From contig OX419760.1 of assembly GCA_948567375.1 (NCBI GenBank), positions 56,048,001 to 56,112,000 of the forward strand: a stretch of DNA of 64,000 bases. The letters run 5' to 3'. This document shows positions 24,267 to 33,639 of this stretch, piece after piece. Source of the DNA: Lunularia cruciata. Lineage: Eukaryota > Streptophyta > Marchantiopsida > Lunulariales > Lunulariaceae. Both the position numbers and the translations under genes were made by a program. Within the stretch, counting starts at the first letter, position 1, and every line of letters begins with the position of its first letter. The notes below the pieces were generated by a model. The model was not told the origin of the DNA and made no database searches. It worked only from the letters and a program-made list of their open reading frames with translations.

Positions 24267-24511
24267 CTCGGCCGGGGCAGTGTGTGAACCAAGGCGTGAT
24301 TGTTAGTCAATTTGATGAGAGGTGGAGCTAAGACGCGACATAGTGTTAGAGGAAAGTTTTTGAATCTTGTGTCGGCGGGAGATAGATTCTGAGGGAGAAT
24401 GGTGAGGAGGCAATGCGGAGGATGTTATCTTCTAGGACATGGAGCGCAGGGAGGCCGTAGCTTCAAATTCTTTACTTGCGTGGAGGAAGATTTCTAGGGT
24501 TGGAGTTCTGG

Positions 24512-25774
24512 ATGGAGTCCAATAGCTCTTCGGAACTTTCTGAATTGGAAGTAAGGAGTAAGGAAGATGAAGCATGGTACAGCGCTGGAGTAAAGGTGAT
24601 GGATAATTGTGTTTATATACATTTTGAGGACTTCAGTGCAGATGATGACGAAGTGTGGGACATGGCGTATTTGAGGCGGCATGCAGGGAGTATCAAGGAC
24701 GTGATCAGGCTTTCGTCCCCACAGCTCCAAGATAACCAATGTACTTCCGTTGTTGTGGGTCTGGTTGTTTGTGCCCGATTTGTCGAGGATAAGGAGGCAA
24801 GTGGTGAAGGCGAGGACGTTGTGAAGTATTTTGACGCGAAGATTACCAAGGTAGACAGAAGAAACTCTCACACCTTTGCCCTGGGTGAAGAATGTTGCAA
24901 TTGCGTTTTCGAAGCATATTGGATCTCAGGCCCTTTGAAAAACAAAAATAGAAAATTCACGAACTATGTGCTTTTGAGTTGTGGTGACATATGCCTGCCA
25001 AGTACCGGCGACATTGAAAAGCACCCTGTCGTGAAGGATATTTTCCGCATGTTGAACAGCAGAGGTCGTCGATCTTTAGCAAGAAGCGTAGCAGAGGCCC
25101 CAAAGTCGGTAAGGGCAAAACCAGATATTCCAGATATCAAAAAGAATGGCCGGCATTGTGTACAATCTTCCGATAGATCGAGAACCTCGCGAGTAGGTCA
25201 GCAGAGTTCCGGGATGAAATTTAGAGAAGGACATTCCCTAGCCAGACTCAAGAAAGCAAGTCAAAGCAAGAATTCAGGACAGAATCAGGTCACCACCACT
25301 TCAACTCCCAAGGAAGATGATAGGGAGGACATTTCCTCGACCGCCGAGGTCGTAGATATTGTACATAGGGTAGACATTCCCTCGACCCACGGTTTTGAGA
25401 CAATTAGCGGTAGGGAGAAATTTGACTCCCAAAAACCGAAGTCTAGACAAGAACGATCTTCAGCAGTGTCGTCCTCCATAGGAAAAGACACACAGAAACC
25501 AGAAGCTTCGCAACAAGAGTCGAAGAATGTCGTCAATTCCGTCTCTAAGTCCAAGAAGTCAGTCACGAGGGTTGTCAAATCATGTTCCGAGCACGCTGTC
25601 CCTTTCGATCCACCACTGAAGGAAGTGGTCATACCTATTTCCAAGTCTAAGAAGAAAGTTAAGGGGCCTGCTAAACCTACTACTCCACTTGATCAGCCTG
25701 TGAAGCGTATGAGAGGGAGTGTTACTAATGTTGTAGACCTTCCCGCTTGGTACAAACCACCTGGACACACTTAA
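24512..25774 (+). CDS. SAWADEE-domain protein, no homeodomain
   Basis: A 420-residue intact frame from the ATG at 24512 to TAA at 25772-25774; the frame extends upstream only to a non-ATG codon. Residues about 5-170 form a SAWADEE domain: ELEVRSKEDEAWYSAGVKV, an acidic FEDFSADDDEVWD, RRHAGSI, VGLVVCARF, KYFDAKITKVDRR, then NSH and CCNCVFEAYW, which supply the His and Cys residues expected to hold the structural zinc. The rest is basic, low in complexity and probably disordered, ending VVDLPAWYKPPGHT. In Arabidopsis SHH1 this domain reads histone H3 methylation at Lys4/Lys9 and brings Pol IV to RNA-directed DNA methylation targets; SHH1 and SHH2 also carry an N-terminal homeodomain, absent here. 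Whether an upstream exon encodes one cannot be excluded, but the close TATA box argues against it. Confidence 0.82.
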   Translation: MESNSSSELSELEVRSKEDEAWYSAGVKVMDNCVYIHFEDFSADDDEVWDMAYLRRHAGSIKDVIRLSSPQLQDNQCTSVVVGLVVCARFVEDKEASGEGEDVVKYFDAKITKVDRRNSHTFALGEECCNCVFEAYWISGPLKNKNRKFTNYVLLSCGDICLPSTGDIEKHPVVKDIFRMLNSRGRRSLARSVAEAPKSVRAKPDIPDIKKNGRHCVQSSDRSRTSRVGQQSSGMKFREGHSLARLKKASQSKNSGQNQVTTTSTPKEDDREDISSTAEVVDIVHRVDIPSTHGFETISGREKFDSQKPKSRQERSSAVSSSIGKDTQKPEASQQESKNVVNSVSKSKKSVTRVVKSCSEHAVPFDPPLKEVVIPISKSKKKVKGPAKPTTPLDQPVKRMRGSVTNVVDLPAWYKPPGHT

Positions 25775-25794
25775 TGTGTCTACCTACGCCAGGA

Positions 25795-25800
25795 AATAAA
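25795..25800 (+). terminator. Possible polyadenylation signal
   Basis: AATAAA 20 bp beyond the SAWADEE stop codon. It is closer to the stop than usual; a more distal site may be used. Confidence 0.3.
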
Positions 25801-26484
25801 GCATCGTGGGACCTCTTCCCTCCATGAAAACCAGCAACGAGTACGCTTCTCGTCTCTTTCAAAAGACCTGCTGCTGCTATGAGGTAAGGCACGATAACCT
25901 ATTTACATCAATGGAGAACTGTGCACAACTCCTCCCCACAGGCTCACAGTAAGAACAATCAGTTGTCTCCGCGAATTGTTAATCTGTTCATGTAAGGAAC
26001 AGACGTCAACTCTGAAATATCGCCCTACAAAGTCATTTTCAAAATCCTTTGAAAGTTCATTGATTGTGGTAGCTTGTGGAACAATGATGATGAATGGACA
26101 TTTCTTGGATTTGGAAGTTTACATGTATGTAGTGACTCTCTAAAAGTTCTATGAACCACAAGTATTAGGAATTGAAGTGCTGCTTCCAAAGGCGATTAAA
26201 CTTTGAACTACTTCCACCGGAAACAGTTCGATGTGGTTTGTTTGCGGACATTCTTCATGGTGCCATTTTGACGGCAATATGTTAGTGCACTCTTCTCTTG
26301 CACATGTTGTATGTTACTGCAATATTTAACGAATGGCGATAACTCTTGACTTGGCCATGTTTTTCTAGACTGAAAGTGCAAGTCAATTTGTCATTATGAT
26401 TGGATCACATAGGTTTATAGGATATGCGTGTGGAGGGGATGATCACATTAATATTACTGACATTCAAGACTCTTGACATCTTCG
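25801..26484. other. Downstream flank, no gene seen
   Basis: CpG content falls off through this stretch, passing from the genic island into repeat DNA. No open frame with motifs. Confidence 0.4.
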
Positions 26485-26666
26485 TGATCTCTTTGTTCAT
26501 TGTTTAGAGTATATTGGTTGATCGCTTCATTGATTTTTTTGAGTATGCTAATTGAGTCGAGGGAGACATCTTGTTGATCTCTTTGATGATTGTTTAGAGT
26601 ATATTGATTGATCGCTTCATTGATTGTTTTGAGTATGCTAATTGAGTTGAACGAGAGATCATTATT
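26485..26666. repeat. 91-bp tandem duplication
   Basis: GATCTCTTTG followed by ATTGTTTAGAGTATATTG and GAGTATGCTAATTGAGT begins at 26485 and at 26576. The copies differ at a few sites. Confidence 0.85.
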
Positions 26667-26720
26667 CTAAGCGTGGTCTATTCTAAGGTGATTTGTCCAC
26701 GATTAGTCCGGACGTTATAG

Positions 26721-27090
26721 ATTACTATTCTAAGCAAGGTCTATTCTAATGTTATTTGTCCATGTTTATGCCATGGGTTTGAGATTACTATTCTAAGCAC
26801 GGTTTGTTTTAAGTTTATTTGTCCTTATTACTTATTCCATAGATCTTCATCTAATCTATAAGGAAATTAGATAATTGTTTTTGATTACTGGTTGATACGC
26901 CCTAGATTACTATTCTAAGCAAGGTCTATTCTAATGTTATTTGTCCATGGTTATTCCATAGGTTTGAGATTACTATTCTAAGCACAGTTTGTTTTAAGTT
27001 TATTTGTCCTCATTACTTATTCCATAGGTCTTCATCTAATCTATAAGGAAATTAGATAATTGTTTTTGATTACTAGTTGATCTATTTACA
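26721..27090. repeat. 185-bp tandem duplication with internal sub-repeats
   Basis: ATTACTATTCTAAGCAAGGT starts at 26721 and 26906 and each copy runs to TTTTTGATTACT(G/A)GTTGAT. Within each unit the word ATTACTATTCTAAGCA(C/A)GG recurs once more, and a further relative (ATTATTCTAAGCGTGG) stands at 26661. The array shows at least two rounds of duplication. Confidence 0.85.
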
Positions 27091-27327
27091 TGGATCTTTG
27101 GATAAGTTTGTAGAGTTTTTTGCAAGCCCTAATGGGATTCGATAAATTTTGATGACTTCAATTTTTATTATATTTTTTGCCAAGAGAAAATTTATCAAAG
27201 ATATTGCAATTTTACCTTTCAAAGTTATAATATCTTGAGAAATCATTTTGGGTCTAAGTATTATGAGTTACTTTACTTCTCCTCAGTAAATTGGTTAGTT
27301 ACCAGCAAAATAATATCTTTTTTGCCT

Positions 27328-27399
27328 ATCGGAAGAGGGATTTGAACCCCGGTGTGCGAATTATGATCCCGCTGTTCTACCCTACTAAACTATTCCGAC
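27328..27399 (-). tRNA. tRNA-like gene, anticodon CAT
   Basis: The minus strand folds as a 72-nt cloverleaf: acceptor stem GTCGGAA/TTCCGAT, a D arm within TAGTTTAGTAGGGTAGAAC, anticodon stem GCGGG/TTCGC with loop ATCATAA (anticodon CAT at 27363-27365), a short variable loop, and a T arm GGGGTTCAAATCCC. The internal Pol III boxes A and B are recognisable but changed (TAGTTTAGTAGGG, GGTTCAAATCC). One T-stem pair is a C/C mismatch. A partial copy of the anticodon arm (ATTATGATCCCGCTGTT) follows at 27406. It could be a decayed tRNA-Met gene, an organelle-derived copy or a tRNA-derived SINE head. Confidence 0.5.
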
Positions 27400-28060
27400 A
27401 TGCTGATTATGATCCCGCTGTTATAATAATCTACCGCTTCCTAGTTGTTGGGTTAGAATTCGCTTCACGCCCTGTGCTTTTCTTTATCTAGTCTATGGTC
27501 GCATAGCCCGAAGAGAAAGTGGCCTGTCTTCAGCAGTTTATGAATATTTTAAATTTCTTGATATCATATCAGATTATTTCAGTAAACAATCTTTCTAATG
27601 GTTTTTGTTAAGCTATTTCAAGTGCTAATATCATTAACAAAAAGGGATCTCATGGTAATTTGTTAAATATTAGATGCTAGTGGACCTTTTGCACTGGAGA
27701 AAGATACAAAGTGTATTATAGGGATTATTGATGGAGAGATTTTATTGCAAATTGTTAGTTGTGTCTGGGTATTTTAGCATAGTTCCCTTTTAATAGTATT
27801 TAATATTTATTAGTTTTTCTCATAGGTTTAGATATCATACTGTTCTGCTGGAGTTCTACTTGACTTTTGAATTTATATGGATACTATCTATCACTATATT
27901 CTATACTGTCTACCATTATATTCATTCACATAAGGTTTTGGTTTTTTGCCATGTGGTTTTCCATGGTTTGCTAATGGACACGGGGCCCACCTTGTCCATT
28001 ACTTCATCCAAGACAGATTTTGCCTCCTTTCTAGTAGTTTTTACTGCAGGCCTGTATACC
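27400..28060. other. Unassigned AT-rich DNA
   Basis: Beyond the partial repeat of the tRNA-like anticodon arm at 27406 no gene is seen. The right part (27850-28060) may be decayed PLE reverse-transcriptase sequence, because it runs into the PLE C-terminal motif. Confidence 0.35.
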
Positions 28061-29154
28061 ATACCTTTGATCAAGAATTTTACTGGACTTCTTATTTCAT
28101 ATATATTCTATCTTTTGTCTATATAGATTTGAGAACATCTGTTCTTTCTGCCAGGCGGGGAGCTCATTTTCGAGCCCACCAATAATTTTCCCTTAACTCG
28201 AATACTTTCTTGCCTCCAACAGTGATAAATACTCTCTGTCTACAGCTCTTTGAGTTTTCTGCCAAATGCCCGTGGCAATTGACACGGGACACGTCAGAGG
28301 CCACGGGACCCCACTTGGGCCCTTCACTTCACACGTGGATGAACTTCCCTCCCCTTTGAGACCCTTCGCGAGATACCCTCATTTTTCAGTCATCTTTTTT
28401 GTTTCTCACACGCATCTTCCTCCCTTCCTGTTCCCCTGGGCCTTACTCTCGGAAGTCCCCTTCCCCCTTCCGCCCCTTCCTGCCCTTCCCGTTCTCCTTT
28501 CCTCTCTTAGGCCGATTTCCTTCCTTTCACCTTTCATTGCTGCTCGTTCGATTTTACTCTGTGTTTTTTCAACCCCCGTTTCTAGGGCAATGGACATGCT
28601 ATTTCCTAGTGGCGTTGGATGTGCTGGAGAAGTGTATTCCTCGAGTACTACTTCTACTAGTTGTTATTTGCTTCCAATACTAACATCTGTTTGCTTTCAG
28701 GCTTTAACCAGGTATGTCTCGAGGCCCTTTTCTTATTCCTGCTCATGTTTTCATTTTCTTAAAGAGGATTTTGATTGCTTTACATCACTTAGCCTTTCCG
28801 ATTCTTAATGTTGCTGCCCTTTGTTTGGACTTCAAGCTTCATTCGTTACAGCCCTTCCCCTTACCTTGAGCGACACTGTTGGAAGCAATCGAATTTGCCT
28901 TGGCACTCATGAGTTTTCGAGCAGAAACTCGATATGAAGGGTACTGACTCTATCTCAGCTACTTCGGCACTGCGTGAGGCACTGATGAAGTCGCATGTGT
29001 TTTCATGGAGATGTACTATGGCCGTCTTCTGCTTCCCTCAGTGGTTTGGTTTCTCTGGACTCAGGCGACCATAGCGCTTGCTGTGATATATCGATATCCA
29101 GTCCTTGGATGCTTTGCTCGTCTTCCTTCGTTCTCGGAGCGATTTCTTCTTCCA

Positions 29155-29310
29155 GTGCTCTTTCTCCTACACCTTCCACTACTTTCGTTTCTTGACAAAG
29201 ATCTTCCTTGCCCCGCGATATATTCTCTTCCCGTGCTCTTTCTCCTACACCTTCCACAATTGTCGTTTCCTGACTCTGATCTTCCTTGACCTGTGATGTT
29301 TACATCTGTA
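29155..29310. repeat. 78-bp tandem duplication
   Basis: GTGCTCTTTCTCCTACACCT starts at 29155 and 29233; both are followed by TCCAC, TCGTTTC and GATCTTCCTTG. It lies within PLE tail copy 1. Confidence 0.8.
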
Positions 29311-29527
29311 AAATACTTCTTGTCTCTTGATACCAGTTTTTCTCCATCTGTTTAAGTTGGCCGTTTATTCCTGATGTATTTTTTCTCTACTGATCTCAAA
29401 TATGCGTTTTGCTATCTACTGGTTTCTCAATGACATTTACGTCGCCTTTCATTTGCTGATGTTTCTTCCCTATATATGCAGTTGTTCCAATAGGTTTGCT
29501 TTGATTATGCCATTGCTGTCGGATACC

Positions 29528-29633
29528 TTCGATGCATTCTAACTTAGGGATTTCATACTACTCTAGCGTTGCGAACCATCTTCGATGCATTCTAACTTAG
29601 GGATTTCATACTACTCTAGCGTTGCGAACCATC
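29528..29633. repeat. Perfect 53-bp tandem duplication
   Basis: TTCGATGCATTCTAACTTAG and everything up to GCGAACCATC occurs at 29528-29580 and again, identically, at 29581-29633. Within otherwise strongly decayed repeat DNA, perfect identity marks a recent event or an assembly artefact. Confidence 0.95.
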
Positions 29634-29690
29634 TGGATAATCCGTTCCCAGAACGGCATCTGTTCTCCTATACCTATATATTAGTTTAGA

Positions 29691-30514
29691 TTTTTACTTC
29701 GGTTATTTATGAATCTATATCTTATGTGTTATAATTTAAATATCTTGGCATTAGATCATTTCTAAATATTTGTTTGAATAAGATTTTAAATGCGAGTATT
29801 GAATATAGAATGATTAATTATTTTACATCTCTTGACATTAGGACACTTTTCAATTTTTATTAAAAGTAGATTATCATAAAGCTGGATATTGATAATAGAA
29901 TCTCGTTTTTAGAAAGATTAGTATCTTGTGTGTTAACTATGAAACTATATCTTTTAACATTAGAACACTTTTAGATATTTATTTAGTGATATTAGTTGAC
30001 TTTAAAGGTGAATATTGAAAATAGGATCTCAAACCCATGCATTTTTAGAAAGATTAATGGATGTTTAGCAATTTCTTGTGTCTTTTTCTTGTTTTCACTA
30101 TCAATATGGTTTTTCATAATATAATCATTAAGATTTAATCAATTATTATACAAGATAGAGATTTTTCTTAAGGAAACTTTTAGGCGCCGGTGTCACTTTT
30201 GAGCTTTGTTGTACACTACTCTAGCAATTTCTTAAAGAAACCTTTAGTTTCCATAGTTCATTTTGGAACTTTGTCGTGTATTACTTTAGCAATGTTAGGT
30301 TAGGTTGGATTTTTTTTCCTAGCAGACAATATACACATCATTAACTTTGTAGACTAGATTAGGTAAATTTTTGATTATCTAGATTATTGAGTTTCATCTT
30401 CAATAATTAAGTGTCATGTGTAAAGGATTGTCTTCTTTAGATATTCGTTTTTTCCTTTAATTTCTAGAGAACCTTTAATTTCTAAAAAGGTGTATTTATC
30501 TCTACAATTGATTT
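29691..30514. other. AT-rich DNA without recognised genes
   Basis: Contains short self-similar AT-rich stretches (ATTAGA(T/A)CA-(C/T)TTTTA...ATATTGA(A)AATAG(A/G)ATCTC words at about 29750, 29840 and 29960) that look like an old, degenerate 120-130 bp tandem array. No coding motif. Confidence 0.4.
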
Positions 30515-32222
30515 ATGATGAGAACCTTTGTTCCTACTCTTTGAAGTAATGGTCTATCCTCAATCATTCTGATTTTTGATGCATCAGAAATTTTAGCACT
30601 TAGCTTTTCTAGTCTCACCAGAGTAAACATTGCTTATTGTACATAACAAAATTTAACTCTCTTTCTTAGTCTTCAAAGATAGTGCAACCAATTCACTCAT
30701 GCAACACAAATAGTCTCTAATATTTAGATATCATAGAACATTCTTGAGATGATGTTAAGTAACTCAGGGTTTCACAAAATATAGAGGGGAAGTGTTAAGA
30801 ATCAACCTAAGACAAGAATTTCTGATTGGGATTATATAGAAAGGTGTATTGAAGAGCGGACTACCATTTTGTTCATGTAATACATTTAGCTCATGGAAAA
30901 CATGTGAACAGTATGCTTGAACAAGAACTCATGTGAACAATAACAGCATGAACAATAACTAATTTATCTCGTTCTAACAAAGAAGTTCAAAACTAGAGAT
31001 TACCTAATTTAGCATTTCAATTTAATGAGAATTTAGGATTATTCCCATTTCTACTACACATTTCATGTGTTTATCTTTAGGTAGTGCTTTTGTAAACACA
31101 TCTCTTGTCATCTCCTGTGTAGGACAATAAACTAACTTCACAACGCTTTCCTTTTCTTTCTCCTCTACAAATTTTCTTCTAGTTTCAATGTGCTTAGTCC
31201 TTGGGTGATATATAGGATTTTTGTTGAGTGCTATATTTCCTGTATTGTCACCGTATAATGTAATAGGACTTTCCTGCTGAACACCCAACTCCTTAAGAAG
31301 TTTCTTGTTCCAGATGACTTCTTGAGTAGCATTCAAAGCAGCCATAAATTCTGCCTCAGTAGTAGACACTGCAACAGATGTTTGCTATTTACTATGCCAA
31401 TTGATTGCTCCACCACTAAGCATAACTACATATTCACTAGTTGATCTATTGTTATCTGTGTCATCTCCCCAACTAGAATCTGTATATGCTTCAAGAGTAG
31501 GAGCAAGTATGTTCCCTTGCTTTCTGTACTCCAAGAATGCATATGGAGTACCCTTTAAGTACCTGAATACTCTCTTTATACCTTTCTAATGTGCTTGTGC
31601 AAGGTTGCTAGTATATCTAGCTAGTGCTCCCACTGCATAGTATATATCTGGTCTTGTACAGACCATGATAAACATTAGAGAACCAAGAGCACTCTGATAC
31701 AACACTATGTCACAGAGATTCATCTCCCCATTTGTGATTCTGTTGTGCTTCCACCCCATATCAAGAGTTGGGCCCATAACCTGATGAAATTCTTTGTTCC
31801 TTCTCTTTGAAGTAGATGGTCTATTCTCAATCATTTTGATTTCTAATGTATTAAACATTCTAGCATTCAGTTTTTATAGTCTCACCAGAGTAGACATTCC
31901 TGATTGCACACAACAAAAGTTCAACTCGCTCTTTCTTAGCCTTCAAAGATAGTACAGTCAGTCCTCTCATGCAGCACAAATAACCTCCAATACTAAGATA
32001 TCACAGAATATTCCTGAGATGATGTTAGGAAGCTCAGGATTTCACGAAATGCAAAGGGGGAGTGAGAGGAATCAACCCAGGAGAAGAATTCCTGATTGGG
32101 ATTATATAGATAAAAAGGTGTGCCGAAGGGTGTAACACATGTAGATCATGGAAAGCATGTGAACAATATGCATGAATAGTAACTCGCACATGAACAATAA
32201 CTAACTTGTCTCATTCTATACA
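30515..32222 (-). mobile_element. Deleted Ty1/copia element D1 with both LTRs
   Basis: On the minus strand a 5' LTR (32222-31782, TGTATAGAATGAG...TTTCATCA) is followed by a 3-bp spacer and ATGGGCCCAAC, then at once by the end of reverse transcriptase and RNase H, and finally a 3' LTR (30979-30515, TGTTAGAACGAG...TCTCATCA). The LTRs are clearly related but diverged. gag, protease, integrase and most of the reverse transcriptase are missing, so the element is a 1.7-kb deletion derivative. No matching 5-bp target duplication is visible (ATTTA to the left, TTCTT to the right). Confidence 0.8.
31022..31770 (-). pseudogene. Copia reverse transcriptase end and RNase H
   Basis: The right fragment reads YQSALGSLMFIMVCTRPDIY and YAVGALARYTSN (end of copia reverse transcriptase). 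It is followed, across a stop, by a decayed RYLKGT-like block, YTDSSWGDD-like residues and the RNase H C-terminal part MSTTEAEFMAALNATQEVIW, LYGDNTGNIALNKNP, HPRTKHIETR. These are canonical copia RNase H motifs (S-T-x-E-A-E and D-N). Together with its LTRs it identifies family D as Ty1/copia. Confidence 0.85.
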
Positions 32223-32439
32223 TTCTTGGAATATCAAAGTTTTAGAATTTATCATTTGTTTTCTTGTCATTGTCATTCTAAAGAATGTCTTTTATGTGTA
32301 GGATTTTCTTCTCTTAGGGCATTCACACAAAGTATTTTGTATGTTTTCTTCTAATATCATGGGAGTTTGTGGTTCCATTATTGGAGAGTCTTTGAATATG
32401 TGACTATGAACTTGGTATATAGACATATATGTCTGCATC

Positions 32440-32846
32440 CTGGCGGGCTCTTACAGCACATAGCATGTTTCCTATGCCTTTCGCTTTTGGTTGCATTGTT
32501 GCTCTTTGACTTCATTAATTTTTACCGGTGAACTCTTATATCAAGCTTTCTAACCCACGCTCACGTTGGCCTTGCTGCTCTCAATTTCAAGTTCGTTATT
32601 GTTCATTAGCAGGAGGTGTTCTCAATTTCTTGCACTTATGCCTTTGCTACAAGTTACTTTTTTGCACCTATATTCTTGTTTCAGGTTAGTTTCGATGCAT
32701 ATTACACTAAAGCTTTCATACTACACTAGCATTGTAATTCCACTAAATGTTGTTTATCGAATATGTGCACTTCATGAGTTTTGGATAACCCGTTCTGCTC
32801 TCATTTACCAATATATGTCTATCATACTTCATGACACACTGTAGAT
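32440..32846 (+). mobile_element. PLE tail fragment
   Basis: Holds the ordered PLE tail words CTGGCGGGCTCTTACA (32440), GTTGCATTGTTGCTCTTGAC-like, GATGCAT...CATACTACACTAGCATTG (32690-32735) and TTTTGGATAACCCGTTCTG...CCAATATATGTCTATCATA (32780-32825). The same order is found at 33.93-34.42 kb and 38.15-38.45 kb. Confidence 0.6.
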
Positions 32847-33551
32847 ATGGTTCGAGAAGGATATACATGTTGAACAAGAATAATAAAAAGCAGAAGTGGT
32901 CGTAATAGTGATACAAGGTTTGAGAATCTTCAAGTGCAGGAGGTGGTCATAATAGTGGTTCAGGGCTCGAGGGTCGTCAAATGCGGAAGGGCTACTACAA
33001 AGGTGCCAGTGAACATTGAATATAGAATAAGGTTTGAGTGTTAGATGTCCGTGTGTCAACATACGAGAGCGAGTCACCTCAAACATTTGTTTACCACACC
33101 GGTTACCAGGACTTATTCTTGACTGTTTATTTAGGCATTGGTCAGAACAATTTCTGTTCATATACATATATACATGTCTCGTGTTTGATGCATTGCCCAT
33201 TCATCTCTTTGTCACCCTGCACTGTGACTCCTGCCCTCTAGCCCCAAGTACTGGGTGTCAATAGCACGGAGCACTGGGTGTCAGTAACGTTGTGTGTCAA
33301 TCGTACCGTCCAAGTGTTTGAGGTGACTTGTTCTCTTATGTTTGTACAGATATCTCGTTCTCAAATTTTATTCCATATTCAATGTCCACTGGCACTTTTG
33401 TATCAATCCTTTTGCATTTGAAGACCCTCGAGCCCTGAATCATTATTATGGCCATCTCCCACATTTGAAAATCCTTGAGCCCTGTACCATTATTATGGTC
33501 ATCTCTACTTTTTATTATTCTTGTTCAGCATGTATATCTTTCTCAAACCAT
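32847..33551. repeat. Fold-back sequence: 240-bp inverted arms, 220-bp spacer
   Basis: The left arm (32847-33089) and right arm (33311-33551) are imperfect reverse complements. Examples are ATATACATGTTGAACAAGAA / TTCTTGTTCAGCATGTATAT, GGGCTCGAGGGTC / GACCCTCGAGCCC, and GAGTCACCTCAAACATTTG / CAAGTGTTTGAGGTGAC. Read as RNA it would form a long hairpin. No transposase-like frame lies in the spacer. It sits inside PLE tail sequence. No target duplication was identified. Confidence 0.8.
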
Positions 33552-33639
33552 GTCTGCCATTAGGATGCAATTTTCCCCTTAATTTTTCACTTTAGGACCT
33601 CGATCACCTCCATGCTTCTATCCTCCTCGAACCTTGTAA

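Larger units (their letters stand above)
28061..29690 (+). mobile_element. Penelope-like element (PLE) tail copy 1
   Basis: At 28115-28180 the frame reads YIDLRTSVLSARRGAHFRAHQ, matching the C-terminal end of the PLE reverse transcriptase at 35.03-36.03 kb (YRDLRNSVLFTKRGAPVRPHQ). Downstream it parallels 36.04-38.45 kb: pyrimidine-rich DNA, GTATGTCTCGA (28711), GCACTCATGAGTTTTCGAG...AACTCG (28902), CTACTTCGGCACTG (28960) and the terminal GGATAA(T/C)CCGTTCCCAGAACGGC (29635). The proline/serine-rich open frame at 28266-28808 is non-coding tail sequence. Confidence 0.6.

Noticed and set aside
24476-24511. Earlier start of the SAWADEE frame at 24476
   Set aside because: The codon there is TTG; the first ATG in frame is at 24512 and begins just before the conserved domain.
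28266-28808. 180-codon Pro/Ser/Leu-rich open frame
   Set aside because: It lies in the pyrimidine-rich PLE tail; the homologous region at 36.0-36.2 and 37.5 kb does not keep the frame, and no domain is visible.
28995-29296. Overlapping open frames on both strands
   Set aside because: They read across the 78-bp tandem duplication; the frames owe their length to the repeat and have no motif.
31782-31858. Upstream extension of the copia reverse-transcriptase frame
   Set aside because: That part of the frame is the 5' LTR of D1 read through into the deleted internal region, not coding sequence.
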